Positions 16,574 through 27,297 are shown, counted from the first letter of the stretch. The stretch: DNA of 64,000 bases from Peristeroidobacter agariperforans (GCF_004138335.1 NZ_RYFW01000002.1:1593501-1657500); one strand, 5' to 3'. The notes: a model not told the origin generated them from the letters alone. Program-made: numbers and translations.

Positions 16574-17400
16574 CGGAGCTCGCCATACAGGACTTGCTGG
16601 ACACGCAGACCGTCGCGATTCGCGACATCGTTTGCGACGGCAAGTGCCGTCACAAGAGTGCGGAGGAGTGTCCCAGCTCGACCTATCTGGTGTTCCCGTA
16701 TCGCGGCGTGTACCTGCGGCACTTAGGCAGCGAGGATGCTGTCGCCGAAGCGAACCAGGTGCTGTTTTTCAACCAGGCGGAAGGCTATCGCATCAGCCAT
16801 CCGGTGCAGGGCGGCGATGCCTGTCTTTCGATCTCTGTGCGAGAGGAGCTGTTGCGAGAGCTGGCGCCGAAAGAACATCTGCATGACAACACTGCAGTGA
16901 TGTTTCGTAAGCAGCGCTGGCAAATAGATCCGCGAGCGCAGGTACTGGTCGCACTGCTGCGTCATAGCTTGCTGAACAATTCGATCGAGATGCTGGAAGC
17001 GGAAACATTGACGTTGACGCTGATTCGACGCGCCCTCGGCGAACGAGCTTCTCGAGCCACGCGTACCACCTATGGCCGGCAGAAGCTCGTCGATCGCGCG
17101 AAGCTGGTGCTTTCTACGGAGCTGTCGCGTCGTTGGACACTCGCCGAGATCGCGGCGGAGGTGGGTGTGTCGCCTGTCTATCTGACCCAGGCATTCGCAC
17201 AAGTCGAAGGCGTGCCGTTGTATCGATATCAATTGCGCCTGCGCCTGGCGCGCGCCTTGGATCTGCTCGGCAGTTACGACGACCTGTCAGCGCTGGGCTT
17301 GGAGCTCGGCTTCTCCAGTCACAGTCATTTCACTGCAGCGTTTCGGCAAGCGTATGGGCGGACCCCGGCGCAATTTCAACGGTCCGCCAATTTGCGCTGA
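16570..17400 (+). CDS. AraC-family transcriptional regulator
   Basis: A 276-residue regulator with a cupin-like N-terminal sensor half and the AraC double helix-turn-helix at about 180-275 (WTLAEIAAEVGVSPVYLTQAF, then LGLELGFSSHSHFTAAFRQ with the family ending YGRTPAQF). The N-terminus has a Cys cluster (C23, C27 and C35, in CDGKC and EEC), and the mid-part has GGDACLS. Such Cys residues could sense metal or redox state; this is inference. It is the last gene of the coupled DUF4331-DUF4198 unit and probably controls it and the downstream Cys-rich gene through the shared 20-bp box. The box near the Cys-rich gene begins 13 bases after this stop codon. Confidence 0.9.
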   Translation: MTELAIQDLLDTQTVAIRDIVCDGKCRHKSAEECPSSTYLVFPYRGVYLRHLGSEDAVAEANQVLFFNQAEGYRISHPVQGGDACLSISVREELLRELAPKEHLHDNTAVMFRKQRWQIDPRAQVLVALLRHSLLNNSIEMLEAETLTLTLIRRALGERASRATRTTYGRQKLVDRAKLVLSTELSRRWTLAEIAAEVGVSPVYLTQAFAQVEGVPLYRYQLRLRLARALDLLGSYDDLSALGLELGFSSHSHFTAAFRQAYGRTPAQFQRSANLR

Positions 17401-17413
17401 CGACCAAAAATCG

Positions 17414-17433
17414 TAGCTAAAGATTGTGACAGC
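17414..17433 (+). promoter_or_regulatory. Second copy of the putative AraC box, upstream of the Cys-rich gene
   Basis: TAGCTAAAGATTGTGACAGC differs from the copy at 14544-14563 only at two adjacent positions. Its distance to the ATG is 58 bases, against 55 for the first copy. Similar sequence and geometry at two genes strongly suggest a shared regulator. Confidence 0.6.
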
Positions 17434-17491
17434 GCGGCCCGGTCGCGCCGGAAAAGAATGCGCCCCAGGTTAGTGCGTGGAGGGCGAGATC

Positions 17492-17662
17492 ATGACTCAC
17501 AAAACCTGTGCCGCTTGTGACTGCAGGATCGAGGGCGATTCGATCAAAGTGACGGTGGGGGGCGAGACGGTCGATGTCTGTTGCGACGACTGCGCCCGGG
17601 CCTTGAACGAGGCCCATGCCCCGGCGACAACTCCTGCGGCAGCCGAGCGCTCGGGCGCCTGA
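17492..17662 (+). CDS. Small Cys-rich putative metal-binding protein
   Basis: A 56-residue cytosolic protein. A CxxCxC motif (TCAACDC) lies at the N-terminus and a VCCDDC motif about 30 residues on; between them is a GGETVDV strand. This is the pattern of TRASH/YHS-like metal-binding minidomains. The tail is Ala/Thr-rich and probably disordered. GGAGGG at 17479-17484, seven bases before the ATG, makes the start clear. It is probably controlled with the DUF4331 operon through the shared box. A metal chaperone, buffer or sensor role (copper, zinc or nickel) is plausible; which metal cannot be told. Confidence 0.8.
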   Translation: MTHKTCAACDCRIEGDSIKVTVGGETVDVCCDDCARALNEAHAPATTPAAAERSGA

Positions 17663-17736
17663 ACGGGTAGGGAGCGGCCGCCCCGGCGTAGGGAAGCCCC
17701 CTCCGGGGAGGGCCTATCCGGGCATCAGCCTTGAGT

Positions 17737-17748
17737 ATTTAGCTAAAT
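17737..17748 (+). promoter_or_regulatory. 12-bp palindrome containing the AraC-box core, upstream of typA
   Basis: ATTTAGCTAAAT is a perfect palindrome that includes the TAGCTAAA-type core of the two boxes described above. It lies 83 bases before the typA start. It may be coincidence: only the TAGCTAA core is shared, and typA is a housekeeping gene. Confidence 0.25.
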
Positions 17749-17830
17749 AATGCGGCGGAGGTGGCCGGAACCCCCGCCGTGCCTCTACAATGCGCGCCTT
17801 TTTGCCCTCCCACCGGTTCCCAATCCCTGC

Positions 17831-19669
<1,839 letters not shown>

Positions 19670-19678
19670 TCCCCCTGG

Positions 19679-19706
19679 GGCGCCGGGCGTTTTTGCCGCC
19701 GGCGCC
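19679..19706 (+). terminator. Possible terminator hairpin after typA
   Basis: Perfect 8-bp arms GGCGCCGG/CCGGCGCC (19679-19686 with 19699-19706) enclose a 12-base loop containing TTTTT. It starts ten bases after the stop. No T run follows, so its strength as an intrinsic terminator is uncertain. Confidence 0.4.
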
Positions 19707-19899
19707 TCCCGGTCTGCCACATCAGACATAACCCTCGCTGCCCCCTCGGTGCTTTGCCTTGCTTTCACATAAAACCGGGAGCTGTTTCACACCTCCTTAA
19801 TCGTCAACGCCTTACGATGCCTCGCAACGGTAGTGGTTCACACTAACAATGCGGGGACGAGACGACGCGCGCCAGCGTCGTACAACGTCGGAAGGACAA

Positions 19900-22800
19900 A
19901 TGCATCGACTGCTCGAACAGCAAGTCAGGGACGCTACGTCGGATGGAGAGCTGGATCTCGGTAAGCTGCTTGCCGCGATCGGTGCTGCCTATAGCAAGAC
20001 CGATGAGGAACGCCGGGGCATCGTGCGTTCCATGCAGCTCATGTCCGATGAGGCCACCGCGCTGACTCGCGAGCTGCGGGAGAGCACCGCGAGCCAATTG
20101 CAGGCAGTGCTCGATCACGTGAAGGACGTGATCATGACCGTCGACGCTGCCGGCCACATCGCTTCCATCAACGCCACCGGCCAGCGCGTGTTCGGTCACG
20201 CCGAATCCGACGCCATCGGCCGGCCACTCAGTTTCCTGCTGCCGCAAGTCACCGCAAAGCAATCCGTCGCTGCCGAGTTGGAACAACTCGCCGCGCGGCT
20301 CGACGATACACAAGTCGACCTTGCGCCCCACGAGACGCTCGGCCAGCGCAGCGACGGCACACAGTTCTCCGCCGAGATCGCGGTGAGCAAGACGAAAATG
20401 AACCGTCGCGAAGTGTTCGTCGTCTGTTTGCGCGATACCAGCGATCGCAAGATGGCCGAAGCGGCGCTGCGTGACAGCGAGGCTCGTTATCGCACGCTCG
20501 TCGAGCACGCACCCGAAATCATCGTCGTCGTCGATCTAGATCAGAACCGACTGGTCGATGTGAACGAAAACGCGGTGCGCTTCTTCAAGATGGATCGCGA
20601 GGCGCTGCTCAAGAGCAGCCCCGATACGATATGCCCGCCGCACCAACCGGACGGTGCGCTGTCGTCGCACGCCAATCGGGCGCAGTTCGATCGCACGTTG
20701 GCGGGCGAGGCGCCGGTGCTCGAATGGATGTTCCGCGACAGCTTCGGCAACGACATTCCTTGTGAAGTGCGATGGGTGCGGCTGCAATCGCACGGGCAGC
20801 GCCTGGTTCGCGGCAGCATCACCGATATCACCGAACGCAAGCGCGCTGAATTGCTCGCTGCCGGCGAGCGTCGCGTGTTCGAGCGTCTGGCCGCTAACGT
20901 CGATTTGCGTATCACGCTGCAAGCCATCACCGACGTCGTCGAGCGCGTTGCGCCGGATTGCGTGTGTGCGATTCGCATGCTCGACGATACCGGCAAGCAT
21001 CTGAATCTTTGCTCGGGGCCGCGCTTGCCGGCGGTGTACGCGCAGGCGATGGAAGGCATCGCGATTGCGGCTCGCAACGGCTCATGCGCGGCTGCCGTTT
21101 ATCTGCAACGACAAGTTATCGTCGCGGACATCGCCCGCGATGCGCTGTGGGAGAACACTCGCGACTCTGTGCTCGCCGCCGGGTTGCGCAGCTGCTGGTC
21201 CACGCTGATTCATTCATCCGACGGCCGCATCCTCGGCACTCTGGCGCTGTACTTCCGCACGCCAAAGAGCCCGTTGCGCCGTGATTTCGAATTGATGTCG
21301 CGCATGACGCAGCTGGCCGGCATCGCCATCGAGCGACGCTTTGCTGAAAACGCGCTGCGTGACAGCGAGGCGCGCTATCGACGCTTGTTCGACAACGTCA
21401 TGGAAGGCGTGTACAGCTCGACCAGCGATGGCCGTTTCGTGTCGGTGAACCCGGCCTTGGCCCGCATGATCGGTTATTCCTCGCCGGGCGAGCTGCTCGC
21501 GCTGCCGCCTGCAAGCATGTATCGCGATCCTGCCGAGCGTGCAGCCATCATCGCTGCCATTCAACGCGACGGTGAAGTTCGCAACGCCGAGTTCCAGTTG
21601 CAGCGCCTGGACGGCACGGTGCTGACCGTGATCGAAAGCGCTCGAGCCGTCCGTGATAAGAACGGGCAGCTGATCGGCTACGAAGGCACGATCTCCGACA
21701 TCAGCGAGCGCAAGCGGGCTGAGACCGCGGTGTTCGAGGAGAAGGAAAAGGCGCAGGTCACGCTGCAGTCGATCGGTGACGGTGTCATCACGACCGATGC
21801 CAACGGCTGCATCGAGACGCTGAATCCCGTCGCCGAAAATCTCACGGGCTGTGAAGCGACCGAGGCGAAAGGCAAGAAGCTGCAGGAAGTCTTCAACATC
21901 CTGAACGAAGCAACTCGCGAGCCGTTGGAAGATCCCGTCACTCGCGCGATTCGCGAAGGGCAGGTCATCGCGGTCGCGGACCACACGGTGCTCGTGAACC
22001 GGCGGGGCCAGGAAATCGCGATCCAGGACTCTGCCGCGCCGATCCGGGATCGCAGCGGCAAGATCATCGGCGCGGTGATGGTGTTCCACGATGTGAGCAA
22101 GGAACGTCGGCTGCGTCGCGCGCTGGCGTACCAGGCGAGCCACGATGCCCTGACCGGTTTGATCAATCGTCGTGAGTTCGAGAACCGCCTCAACGAAGCA
22201 TTGCTGACGGCGCGCTCGGACGAGGGCACGACGCACGCGTTGATGTACCTCGACCTCGATCAATTCAAGCTGGTGAACGATACGTGCGGCCACCAGGCCG
22301 GCGATCGCCTGCTCAAGCAGATCACCGGACTGCTGCAAACGCGGATTCGCACCAGCGACACGATTGCGCGCTTGGGCGGCGATGAGTTCGGCGTGCTGCT
22401 GCAGGACTGCACCGCCGATCGAGCGGCGAAGATCGCTGACAACCTGCGACAGGCGATTCGTGAGTATCGCTTTGAATGGCAGGACGGCGCGATGAACGTC
22501 GGCGTCAGCATCGGCATCGTCGAAATCAACAGTGCCAGCGAGAGCATCGCAAGCGTCATGGCCGCGGCCGACGTGGCGTGCTACGCGGCCAAGGACTCGG
22601 GGCGCAATCGCGTCCACATGTATCAGTATGGCTCGGCGCCGGAGCGGCATCGCGAGATGCAGTGGGTGTCGCGCCTGACGCGCGCCTGCGAAGAGAACCG
22701 GCTCGAGCTTTACTACCAGCCCATCGTGCCGATCGGCGCGACTCGCGACACGCGAGGTCATTACGAGCTGCTGCTGCGCATGCGCGGCGAGCACGGCGAA

Positions 22801-23457
22801 CTGGTGCAGCCGGCGGAGTTCATCCCGGCGGCGGAACGATACAACGTGATGCCGATGATCGATCGTTGGGTGGTGAGCCAGGCGCTCGGGGCGCTTGCGC
22901 ATTACCGCGCCGACGGCGATCCGCGTCACGGCTATACGTTATCCATCAACCTGTCGGGCACATCGCTGAACGACGATCGTTTCCTGGAGTTCTTGATCAA
23001 CGAGTTGCAGGCCTACGATCTCAGTCCCGGGGCGGTGTGCTTCGAGATCACCGAGACCGCGGCGATTTCCAATCTCGCCAACGTCGTGCACTTCATGCGC
23101 GAGTTCCGCGCGCGTGGCTGCTTGTTCTCGCTGGACGACTTCGGCAGCGGCTTGTCCTCGTTCATGTATTTGAAGAACCTGCCGGTGGACTTCCTGAAGA
23201 TCGACGGCTCGTTCATCCAGAACGTCACCACCGATCATGTCGATCGCAGCATGGTGGAGGCGATCACCCAGATCGGCCGGGCCATGGGCTTGAAAACAGT
23301 CGCCGAACGCGTCGAGAGCGCCGAAGTGCTCAAGTGTCTCGCAGAGATCGGCGTCGAGTATGCGCAGGGTATTTATATCGCCATGCCGGAATCGGTGGAG
23401 TCGCTGAGCCGGATCACGCGGACGCATCCGCAATTGAGACTGGTGCACTCGGCCTGA
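19900..23457 (+). CDS. PAS/GAF-containing diguanylate cyclase/phosphodiesterase (GGDEF-EAL)
   Basis: A soluble signalling enzyme of 1185 residues. Order: helical N-terminus, PAS (about 70-190), PAS (195-315), GAF (330-490), PAS (495-610), PAS (625-745), GGDEF (750-915), EAL (930-1175). The GGDEF motif (LGGDEFGVLL, about 825) is intact, so c-di-GMP synthesis is possible. In the EAL domain the signature reads Y-E-L-L-L-R (E956): the catalytic Glu is kept but EAL has become ELL. DDFGSG (about 1079), KIDGSFI and AERVES, which hold further metal and catalytic residues, are present, so hydrolysis is also plausible. No membrane segment is seen. The ATG at 19900 follows GGAAGGA (19890-19896); an in-frame ATG at 19849 lacks such a site. 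It ends seven bases from the convergent CapK-like gene. Confidence 0.93.
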   Translation: MHRLLEQQVRDATSDGELDLGKLLAAIGAAYSKTDEERRGIVRSMQLMSDEATALTRELRESTASQLQAVLDHVKDVIMTVDAAGHIASINATGQRVFGHAESDAIGRPLSFLLPQVTAKQSVAAELEQLAARLDDTQVDLAPHETLGQRSDGTQFSAEIAVSKTKMNRREVFVVCLRDTSDRKMAEAALRDSEARYRTLVEHAPEIIVVVDLDQNRLVDVNENAVRFFKMDREALLKSSPDTICPPHQPDGALSSHANRAQFDRTLAGEAPVLEWMFRDSFGNDIPCEVRWVRLQSHGQRLVRGSITDITERKRAELLAAGERRVFERLAANVDLRITLQAITDVVERVAPDCVCAIRMLDDTGKHLNLCSGPRLPAVYAQAMEGIAIAARNGSCAAAVYLQRQVIVADIARDALWENTRDSVLAAGLRSCWSTLIHSSDGRILGTLALYFRTPKSPLRRDFELMSRMTQLAGIAIERRFAENALRDSEARYRRLFDNVMEGVYSSTSDGRFVSVNPALARMIGYSSPGELLALPPASMYRDPAERAAIIAAIQRDGEVRNAEFQLQRLDGTVLTVIESARAVRDKNGQLIGYEGTISDISERKRAETAVFEEKEKAQVTLQSIGDGVITTDANGCIETLNPVAENLTGCEATEAKGKKLQEVFNILNEATREPLEDPVTRAIREGQVIAVADHTVLVNRRGQEIAIQDSAAPIRDRSGKIIGAVMVFHDVSKERRLRRALAYQASHDALTGLINRREFENRLNEALLTARSDEGTTHALMYLDLDQFKLVNDTCGHQAGDRLLKQITGLLQTRIRTSDTIARLGGDEFGVLLQDCTADRAAKIADNLRQAIREYRFEWQDGAMNVGVSIGIVEINSASESIASVMAAADVACYAAKDSGRNRVHMYQYGSAPERHREMQWVSRLTRACEENRLELYYQPIVPIGATRDTRGHYELLLRMRGEHGELVQPAEFIPAAERYNVMPMIDRWVVSQALGALAHYRADGDPRHGYTLSINLSGTSLNDDRFLEFLINELQAYDLSPGAVCFEITETAAISNLANVVHFMREFRARGCLFSLDDFGSGLSSFMYLKNLPVDFLKIDGSFIQNVTTDHVDRSMVEAITQIGRAMGLKTVAERVESAEVLKCLAEIGVEYAQGIYIAMPESVESLSRITRTHPQLRLVHSA

Positions 23458-23464
23458 CCTCGGC

Positions 23465-24844
23465 TCAGTGCACCGACTCAGGAAGCCGGCGGTAATAGCG
23501 GTACTTGCCGGATTTTTCGCGAGGTACCAGCGCAACGCGCTCGATATCGACCCGGCAACTCTCGCCGAACGTCGACTGCACGATCTGGCGCAGCTGTGCC
23601 GCGAGTTCATCGTTGAAGCCGGCCGCGCTTTCGACCAGCACGTTCCAGTGCGACGAATTCGTTTGTTGAAACAGCACCTGGCCGACCGAGCCGAGCGGCG
23701 CCTGCGAAAGAAACAATTGCAGGCGGCGCCCGATCTCCGAGCCGTGTACCAGCTTGCCATCAGCCGTTACGAACATATCCGCTGCGCGTCCCACGAGCTC
23801 GGATAACACCGGATGCGGCAGTCCGCACGGGCAAGGATCGGGCGACAGCCGGCCGCGGTCGCCGATCCGACAGCGCACGAGTGGCATGGCGCGATTGAAC
23901 AATGACGTGAGCACCAGATCACCGAACTCGCCCGGCCGTGCGGGCTCATCGCCATTGAATATTTCCAGGTGCACGTGGTCCGCCATGATGTGACGCGATC
24001 CGGCCGGACATTCGTGGGCAATCGGCCCCATCTCGGTCGAGCCGTACGACTCGAACACGCGGGCGCCGAAGTGTTGTGCGATCTCGTCGCGTTGGAAGGG
24101 ATAAACCTGTTCGCCGCCAAGCTTGACGAACGGCACGAGTTGCGCGGGCGCTGCCGGCCGGTGTGCACGCACGTGCCGGGCGAGCTGCGCAATCGCCGAG
24201 GGCAGGCCCATGCAAAGCATCGGACGTTGCTCCAGTAGATAGTTGGTCGCGCGCTCCAGCTGTTCGAACGTCAGGTTCTTGGTCGAGAACACTCGACAGT
24301 TGCGTACCCAGTCGAGCATCGGGTGGCCGCCGCCCCACAACAGCAGAGTGCGACTGCCGGTGGGAATGCCGAACCAGTGCATGGAGCGATATTCCTGGGC
24401 CCAGCTCCATCCGCCGGCGTGAGGGTTGTATCGAACCGTAACGATCTCGCCCGTCGAGCCGGAGCTGTGTCGCGGGAAAACGCCGAGAGCGAAGCGACGT
24501 GCCTGCAGCTGCGTGCGATGTGTGATCAACATTTTTCTTTCGAGCACGGGCCAGGCGCTCAACTCGTCGGTGCGAGCGTGCGACAGCGACGCTTGCCATG
24601 CGCCGGAGGAGTAGAGAGGAACCCGCGAGCGCGCATAACTCAAAGCGTCGCGTAGTAGCATCCGTGTAAGGTGCTCGAACGATGCCCGATCGAGCTGCTC
24701 CCAAGACTGCAAGCGGCGAACGAAGGGACCGACGTGCCGGCCACGCAGCGATTGCAGCGTGTAGTAGAGATTCTTGTGGAATCGTTGCTCGGCTTGCCGT
24801 TTCACGTGTGATGAATGCAGGCATTCCAGAATCTGTTCCGTCAC
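23465..24844 (-). CDS. CapK/PaaK-like adenylate-forming enzyme
   Basis: A 459-residue protein of the phenylacetate-CoA ligase/CapK group. The P-loop-like SSGSTGE (for AMP binding) and the later ESYGSTEMG and CRIGDRG motifs mark an adenylate-forming fold. CapK-type members sit in capsule, exopolysaccharide and lipid loci and are presumed to activate a carboxylic acid for transfer to a carrier or sugar; the substrate here is unknown. The start is uncertain. GTG at 24844 leaves 31 bases to the divergent membrane-protein gene at 24876, while the open frame upstream overlaps that gene and would be unlikely. It is the leftmost gene of the putative glycan/lipid locus. Confidence 0.8.
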   Translation of the reverse strand: MTEQILECLHSSHVKRQAEQRFHKNLYYTLQSLRGRHVGPFVRRLQSWEQLDRASFEHLTRMLLRDALSYARSRVPLYSSGAWQASLSHARTDELSAWPVLERKMLITHRTQLQARRFALGVFPRHSSGSTGEIVTVRYNPHAGGWSWAQEYRSMHWFGIPTGSRTLLLWGGGHPMLDWVRNCRVFSTKNLTFEQLERATNYLLEQRPMLCMGLPSAIAQLARHVRAHRPAAPAQLVPFVKLGGEQVYPFQRDEIAQHFGARVFESYGSTEMGPIAHECPAGSRHIMADHVHLEIFNGDEPARPGEFGDLVLTSLFNRAMPLVRCRIGDRGRLSPDPCPCGLPHPVLSELVGRAADMFVTADGKLVHGSEIGRRLQLFLSQAPLGSVGQVLFQQTNSSHWNVLVESAAGFNDELAAQLRQIVQSTFGESCRVDIERVALVPREKSGKYRYYRRLPESVH

Positions 24845-24875
24845 GGTACGATGGATCCGCGCATCGAGGATCGTT

Positions 24876-25859
24876 ATGAAGCTGCGGATCGGACCGAGGA
24901 TTCGGGTGGCTTTGCAGCTTGGCGCAAGCGTGGGATTGCTTGCGTATCTGCTCTCCCGGCTGGACTGGCAGCAAAGCCGGACACTGATCGCCGGCGCCAA
25001 TCCGTTGCTGCTGGCAGCGATCGTGATGATCCACGTCGCAGACCGGGTCTTGATGGCTTTGAAGTGGCATCAGCTGCTGCGTGTGCTCGACGATCGGCTG
25101 TCGCGCTGGAGTGCGATTGGCGTCTATTACGAGAGCACGTTCATCGGCTTCGCCTTGCCGCTCGGCGGCCTGGGCCCGGATATCGTGCGTTTCCTGCGGC
25201 TGAAGGCTCGCGGCATCGATCCATCCGTGACGCTGTCCTCCATGGTGATGGAGCGCCTGAACGGCGTGATTGCGACGTTGGCGCTCATCGTGGCCGGAAG
25301 TGTCGTGCTTGCGCAGCTGGCGCCACAGCCGACCTTACGAAATTTTGCACTCGCCTCGGCCGCCGGTGCTGGCGTTGCGGGGATCATCGGCGCGACCTTG
25401 ATCTTCTATCCAGCGCTGGCTCGGAGCCTCTGCAAACTCGTCAAATGGCCTGTGGCCGTCGAGAGCGGGCGCTTCGCCAAGTACGTGGTGGCGGCACGCG
25501 CGTATTCCCGGCGGCCTCTCACCCTTGCCATCAACCTCGGCCTGTCGATGATCGAGCAGACGGTGTCGGTGTTTACGATGTGGGTCGGCTCTCACGCGAT
25601 CGGCATGCATTTGCCCTGGCTGGTGTGTCTCGCCGTTGCCCCCGTGGCGGTGATCATTCAGCGTTTGCCGCTGACCTACGGCGGGTTGGGGCTGCGCGAA
25701 GGAAGTGCGGCCGCGTTGCTCGTGGCGCTCGGCTACGACTATTCAACGGCGCTGGTCCTGCTGATGACCATGGTCGTGATGTTCTTGATTTCGTTGCTGC
25801 CCGGCGCGATTGTACTGGCGACGAGCGGGCGCCCGCTGCCCAAGGGCGCATCGGCATAG
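24876..25859 (+). CDS. LPG-synthase-type (UPF0104) integral membrane protein
   Basis: A 327-residue inner-membrane protein with about eight hydrophobic helices. It has the pattern of the lysylphosphatidylglycerol-synthase transmembrane/flippase-like family (PF03706): an N-terminal RIRVALQLGASVGLLAYLL helix, a conserved GGLGPD loop after the second helices, and RLPLTYGGLGLREG near the C-terminus. There is no aminoacyltransferase domain. Family members are proposed to move lipids or lipid-linked sugars. GAGGA at 24866-24870 fixes the ATG. It heads a three-gene operon with the small kinase and the methyltransferase and diverges from the CapK-like gene. Confidence 0.85.
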   Translation: MKLRIGPRIRVALQLGASVGLLAYLLSRLDWQQSRTLIAGANPLLLAAIVMIHVADRVLMALKWHQLLRVLDDRLSRWSAIGVYYESTFIGFALPLGGLGPDIVRFLRLKARGIDPSVTLSSMVMERLNGVIATLALIVAGSVVLAQLAPQPTLRNFALASAAGAGVAGIIGATLIFYPALARSLCKLVKWPVAVESGRFAKYVVAARAYSRRPLTLAINLGLSMIEQTVSVFTMWVGSHAIGMHLPWLVCLAVAPVAVIIQRLPLTYGGLGLREGSAAALLVALGYDYSTALVLLMTMVVMFLISLLPGAIVLATSGRPLPKGASA

Positions 25860-25873
25860 CGTCGGAGGAGCAT

Positions 25874-26563
25874 GTGGCCGAGCCTGCCTGTTTCAGTAAG
25901 CGCTTCACCGAGGAATGGTTGTTTCGTGCGACTCTGCGGAATTCGCTGCGCGCATGGGTGGCCTCGCAGCGCTCGTCCTGGCTGCGGGTCCCACAGGTGC
26001 TGCGCGCGGACGATCGCGAGCTGCGCATCGACTATGAGTTCCTCGACGGCTGGCATCCGTTGCACACGGTGCTGCGCGATCGCGCTTTCGCCGGTCTGAC
26101 CGAGGGGGAGCTGACTCGCACGTTCTGGATGGTCGGCGCTGCGTTGGAAGAGCTCCATCGGCGCACGCATCGAATTCACGGCGACTTCGATTTCGACAAC
26201 ATCCTGGTGAAGCGAGGCGAAGAGCGCGTCGCATTCGTGGATTTCACACCTCCCGCGTACAACGCCATCCGCCGTTACAACCAGCAGAATCCGTATCGAG
26301 ACATCGCCACGTTCGTCATCTTCGTGCGGGCCAAGTATCCACCGCAACTGCTCTATCTTGCATTCAGGCCGCAGCTGCCAGAGCTCGCGCGCAGGTTCAT
26401 GTCCGGCTATTTCCGAGATGCACCCGCCGAGTACGACCGGCGCATGCTCGAACGTCACATGAACGAGCTGCTGCGGAACACTTATCTCGGAAAAACGTTC
26501 AGCGCTAGGTATCTACGGCGCAGCCGACTGTTCCGAACCGACGATCTAGCACCAGAGCCGTGA
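25874..26563 (+). CDS. Small protein-kinase-fold protein (LPS-kinase/RIO-like)
   Basis: A 229-residue kinase-like protein. The catalytic loop HGDFDFDNILV and the metal-binding VDF of AFVDF match the HGDxxxxN and DFG equivalents of the Kdo/heptose kinase and RIO groups. The N-lobe is short, with no clear glycine-rich loop, so activity is not certain. The start is a GTG at 25874 after GGAGGAG (25864-25870); an ATG two bases earlier is in the wrong frame. It may phosphorylate a sugar or lipid made by this locus. Its stop overlaps the next start (GTGA), so the genes are coupled. Confidence 0.7.
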   Translation: MAEPACFSKRFTEEWLFRATLRNSLRAWVASQRSSWLRVPQVLRADDRELRIDYEFLDGWHPLHTVLRDRAFAGLTEGELTRTFWMVGAALEELHRRTHRIHGDFDFDNILVKRGEERVAFVDFTPPAYNAIRRYNQQNPYRDIATFVIFVRAKYPPQLLYLAFRPQLPELARRFMSGYFRDAPAEYDRRMLERHMNELLRNTYLGKTFSARYLRRSRLFRTDDLAPEP

Positions 26564-27297
26564 AGCACGGGCGAGACTACAGAAGATCTCACCTCGGGCC
26601 AGAGTCCTGGGCCAAGGACTATGACGCCAAGCTGTTCTCGCCGGGCTCGTTCGACGCGCTCCTGTGGCAGCGAGAGCAGCAGCTGCTGGATCGTATCTTG
26701 CAACAGCATGTCCCTGGCCGCGACAGCTATCTGGATTTCGCATGCGGCACCGGGCGAGTGCTCGCGCATGTCGAGCCTCATTTTCGGCAGGCGGTGGGCC
26801 TCGACATCTCGGAGACGATGCTGGCCGTCGCGAAACAGCGCGTCCGCACCACGGCACTGGTCGAGGGCGACGCGACCAGAGATCCGATGGTGCTCGGCGG
26901 CCAACAATTCGATTTCATCACTGCCTTCCGGTTCTTCCTCAACGCCCAACCTTCGCTGCGTGAGGAAGCGATGGGCTTCATTGCATCTGCGTTGAAGAAC
27001 GAGCAATCGCGATTGCTGTTCAACGTCCATGGAAATCGCTACAGCACTCGCATGCTCGTAGCCGCGAAGGCGGGCTTAACGCGCGAGCAGTTCGCCTCCA
27101 TGTCGGTGAGTGAGTGCATCGAGCTGGCCGCACGCCATGGACTCGAGGTGGTCGAGTGGTATGGCATCGGCTCCTACGACAAAGCGCTGCTGCGACTGAT
27201 GCCGCTGAGCGCGTGGCGCTGGGCCGAGCGTGTCGCCGCGCTGCCGAAGCACCTATCTGTCTATCTTTATTTCGTGTGCCGAAGGGGCAGGCGCTAG
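26560..27297 (+). CDS. Class I SAM-dependent methyltransferase
   Basis: A 245-residue cytosolic protein. Motif I is YLDFACGTGRVLAHV, followed by the acidic end of strand 2 (GLDISETML) and EGDAT, the standard Rossmann methyltransferase pattern. The acceptor is unknown, probably a sugar or lipid product of the surrounding locus. The GTG start lies inside the stop of the kinase gene. The last 45 bases overlap, tail to tail, the end of the convergent glycosyltransferase gene. Confidence 0.85.
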   Translation: MKHGRDYRRSHLGPESWAKDYDAKLFSPGSFDALLWQREQQLLDRILQQHVPGRDSYLDFACGTGRVLAHVEPHFRQAVGLDISETMLAVAKQRVRTTALVEGDATRDPMVLGGQQFDFITAFRFFLNAQPSLREEAMGFIASALKNEQSRLLFNVHGNRYSTRMLVAAKAGLTREQFASMSVSECIELAARHGLEVVEWYGIGSYDKALLRLMPLSAWRWAERVAALPKHLSVYLYFVCRRGRR

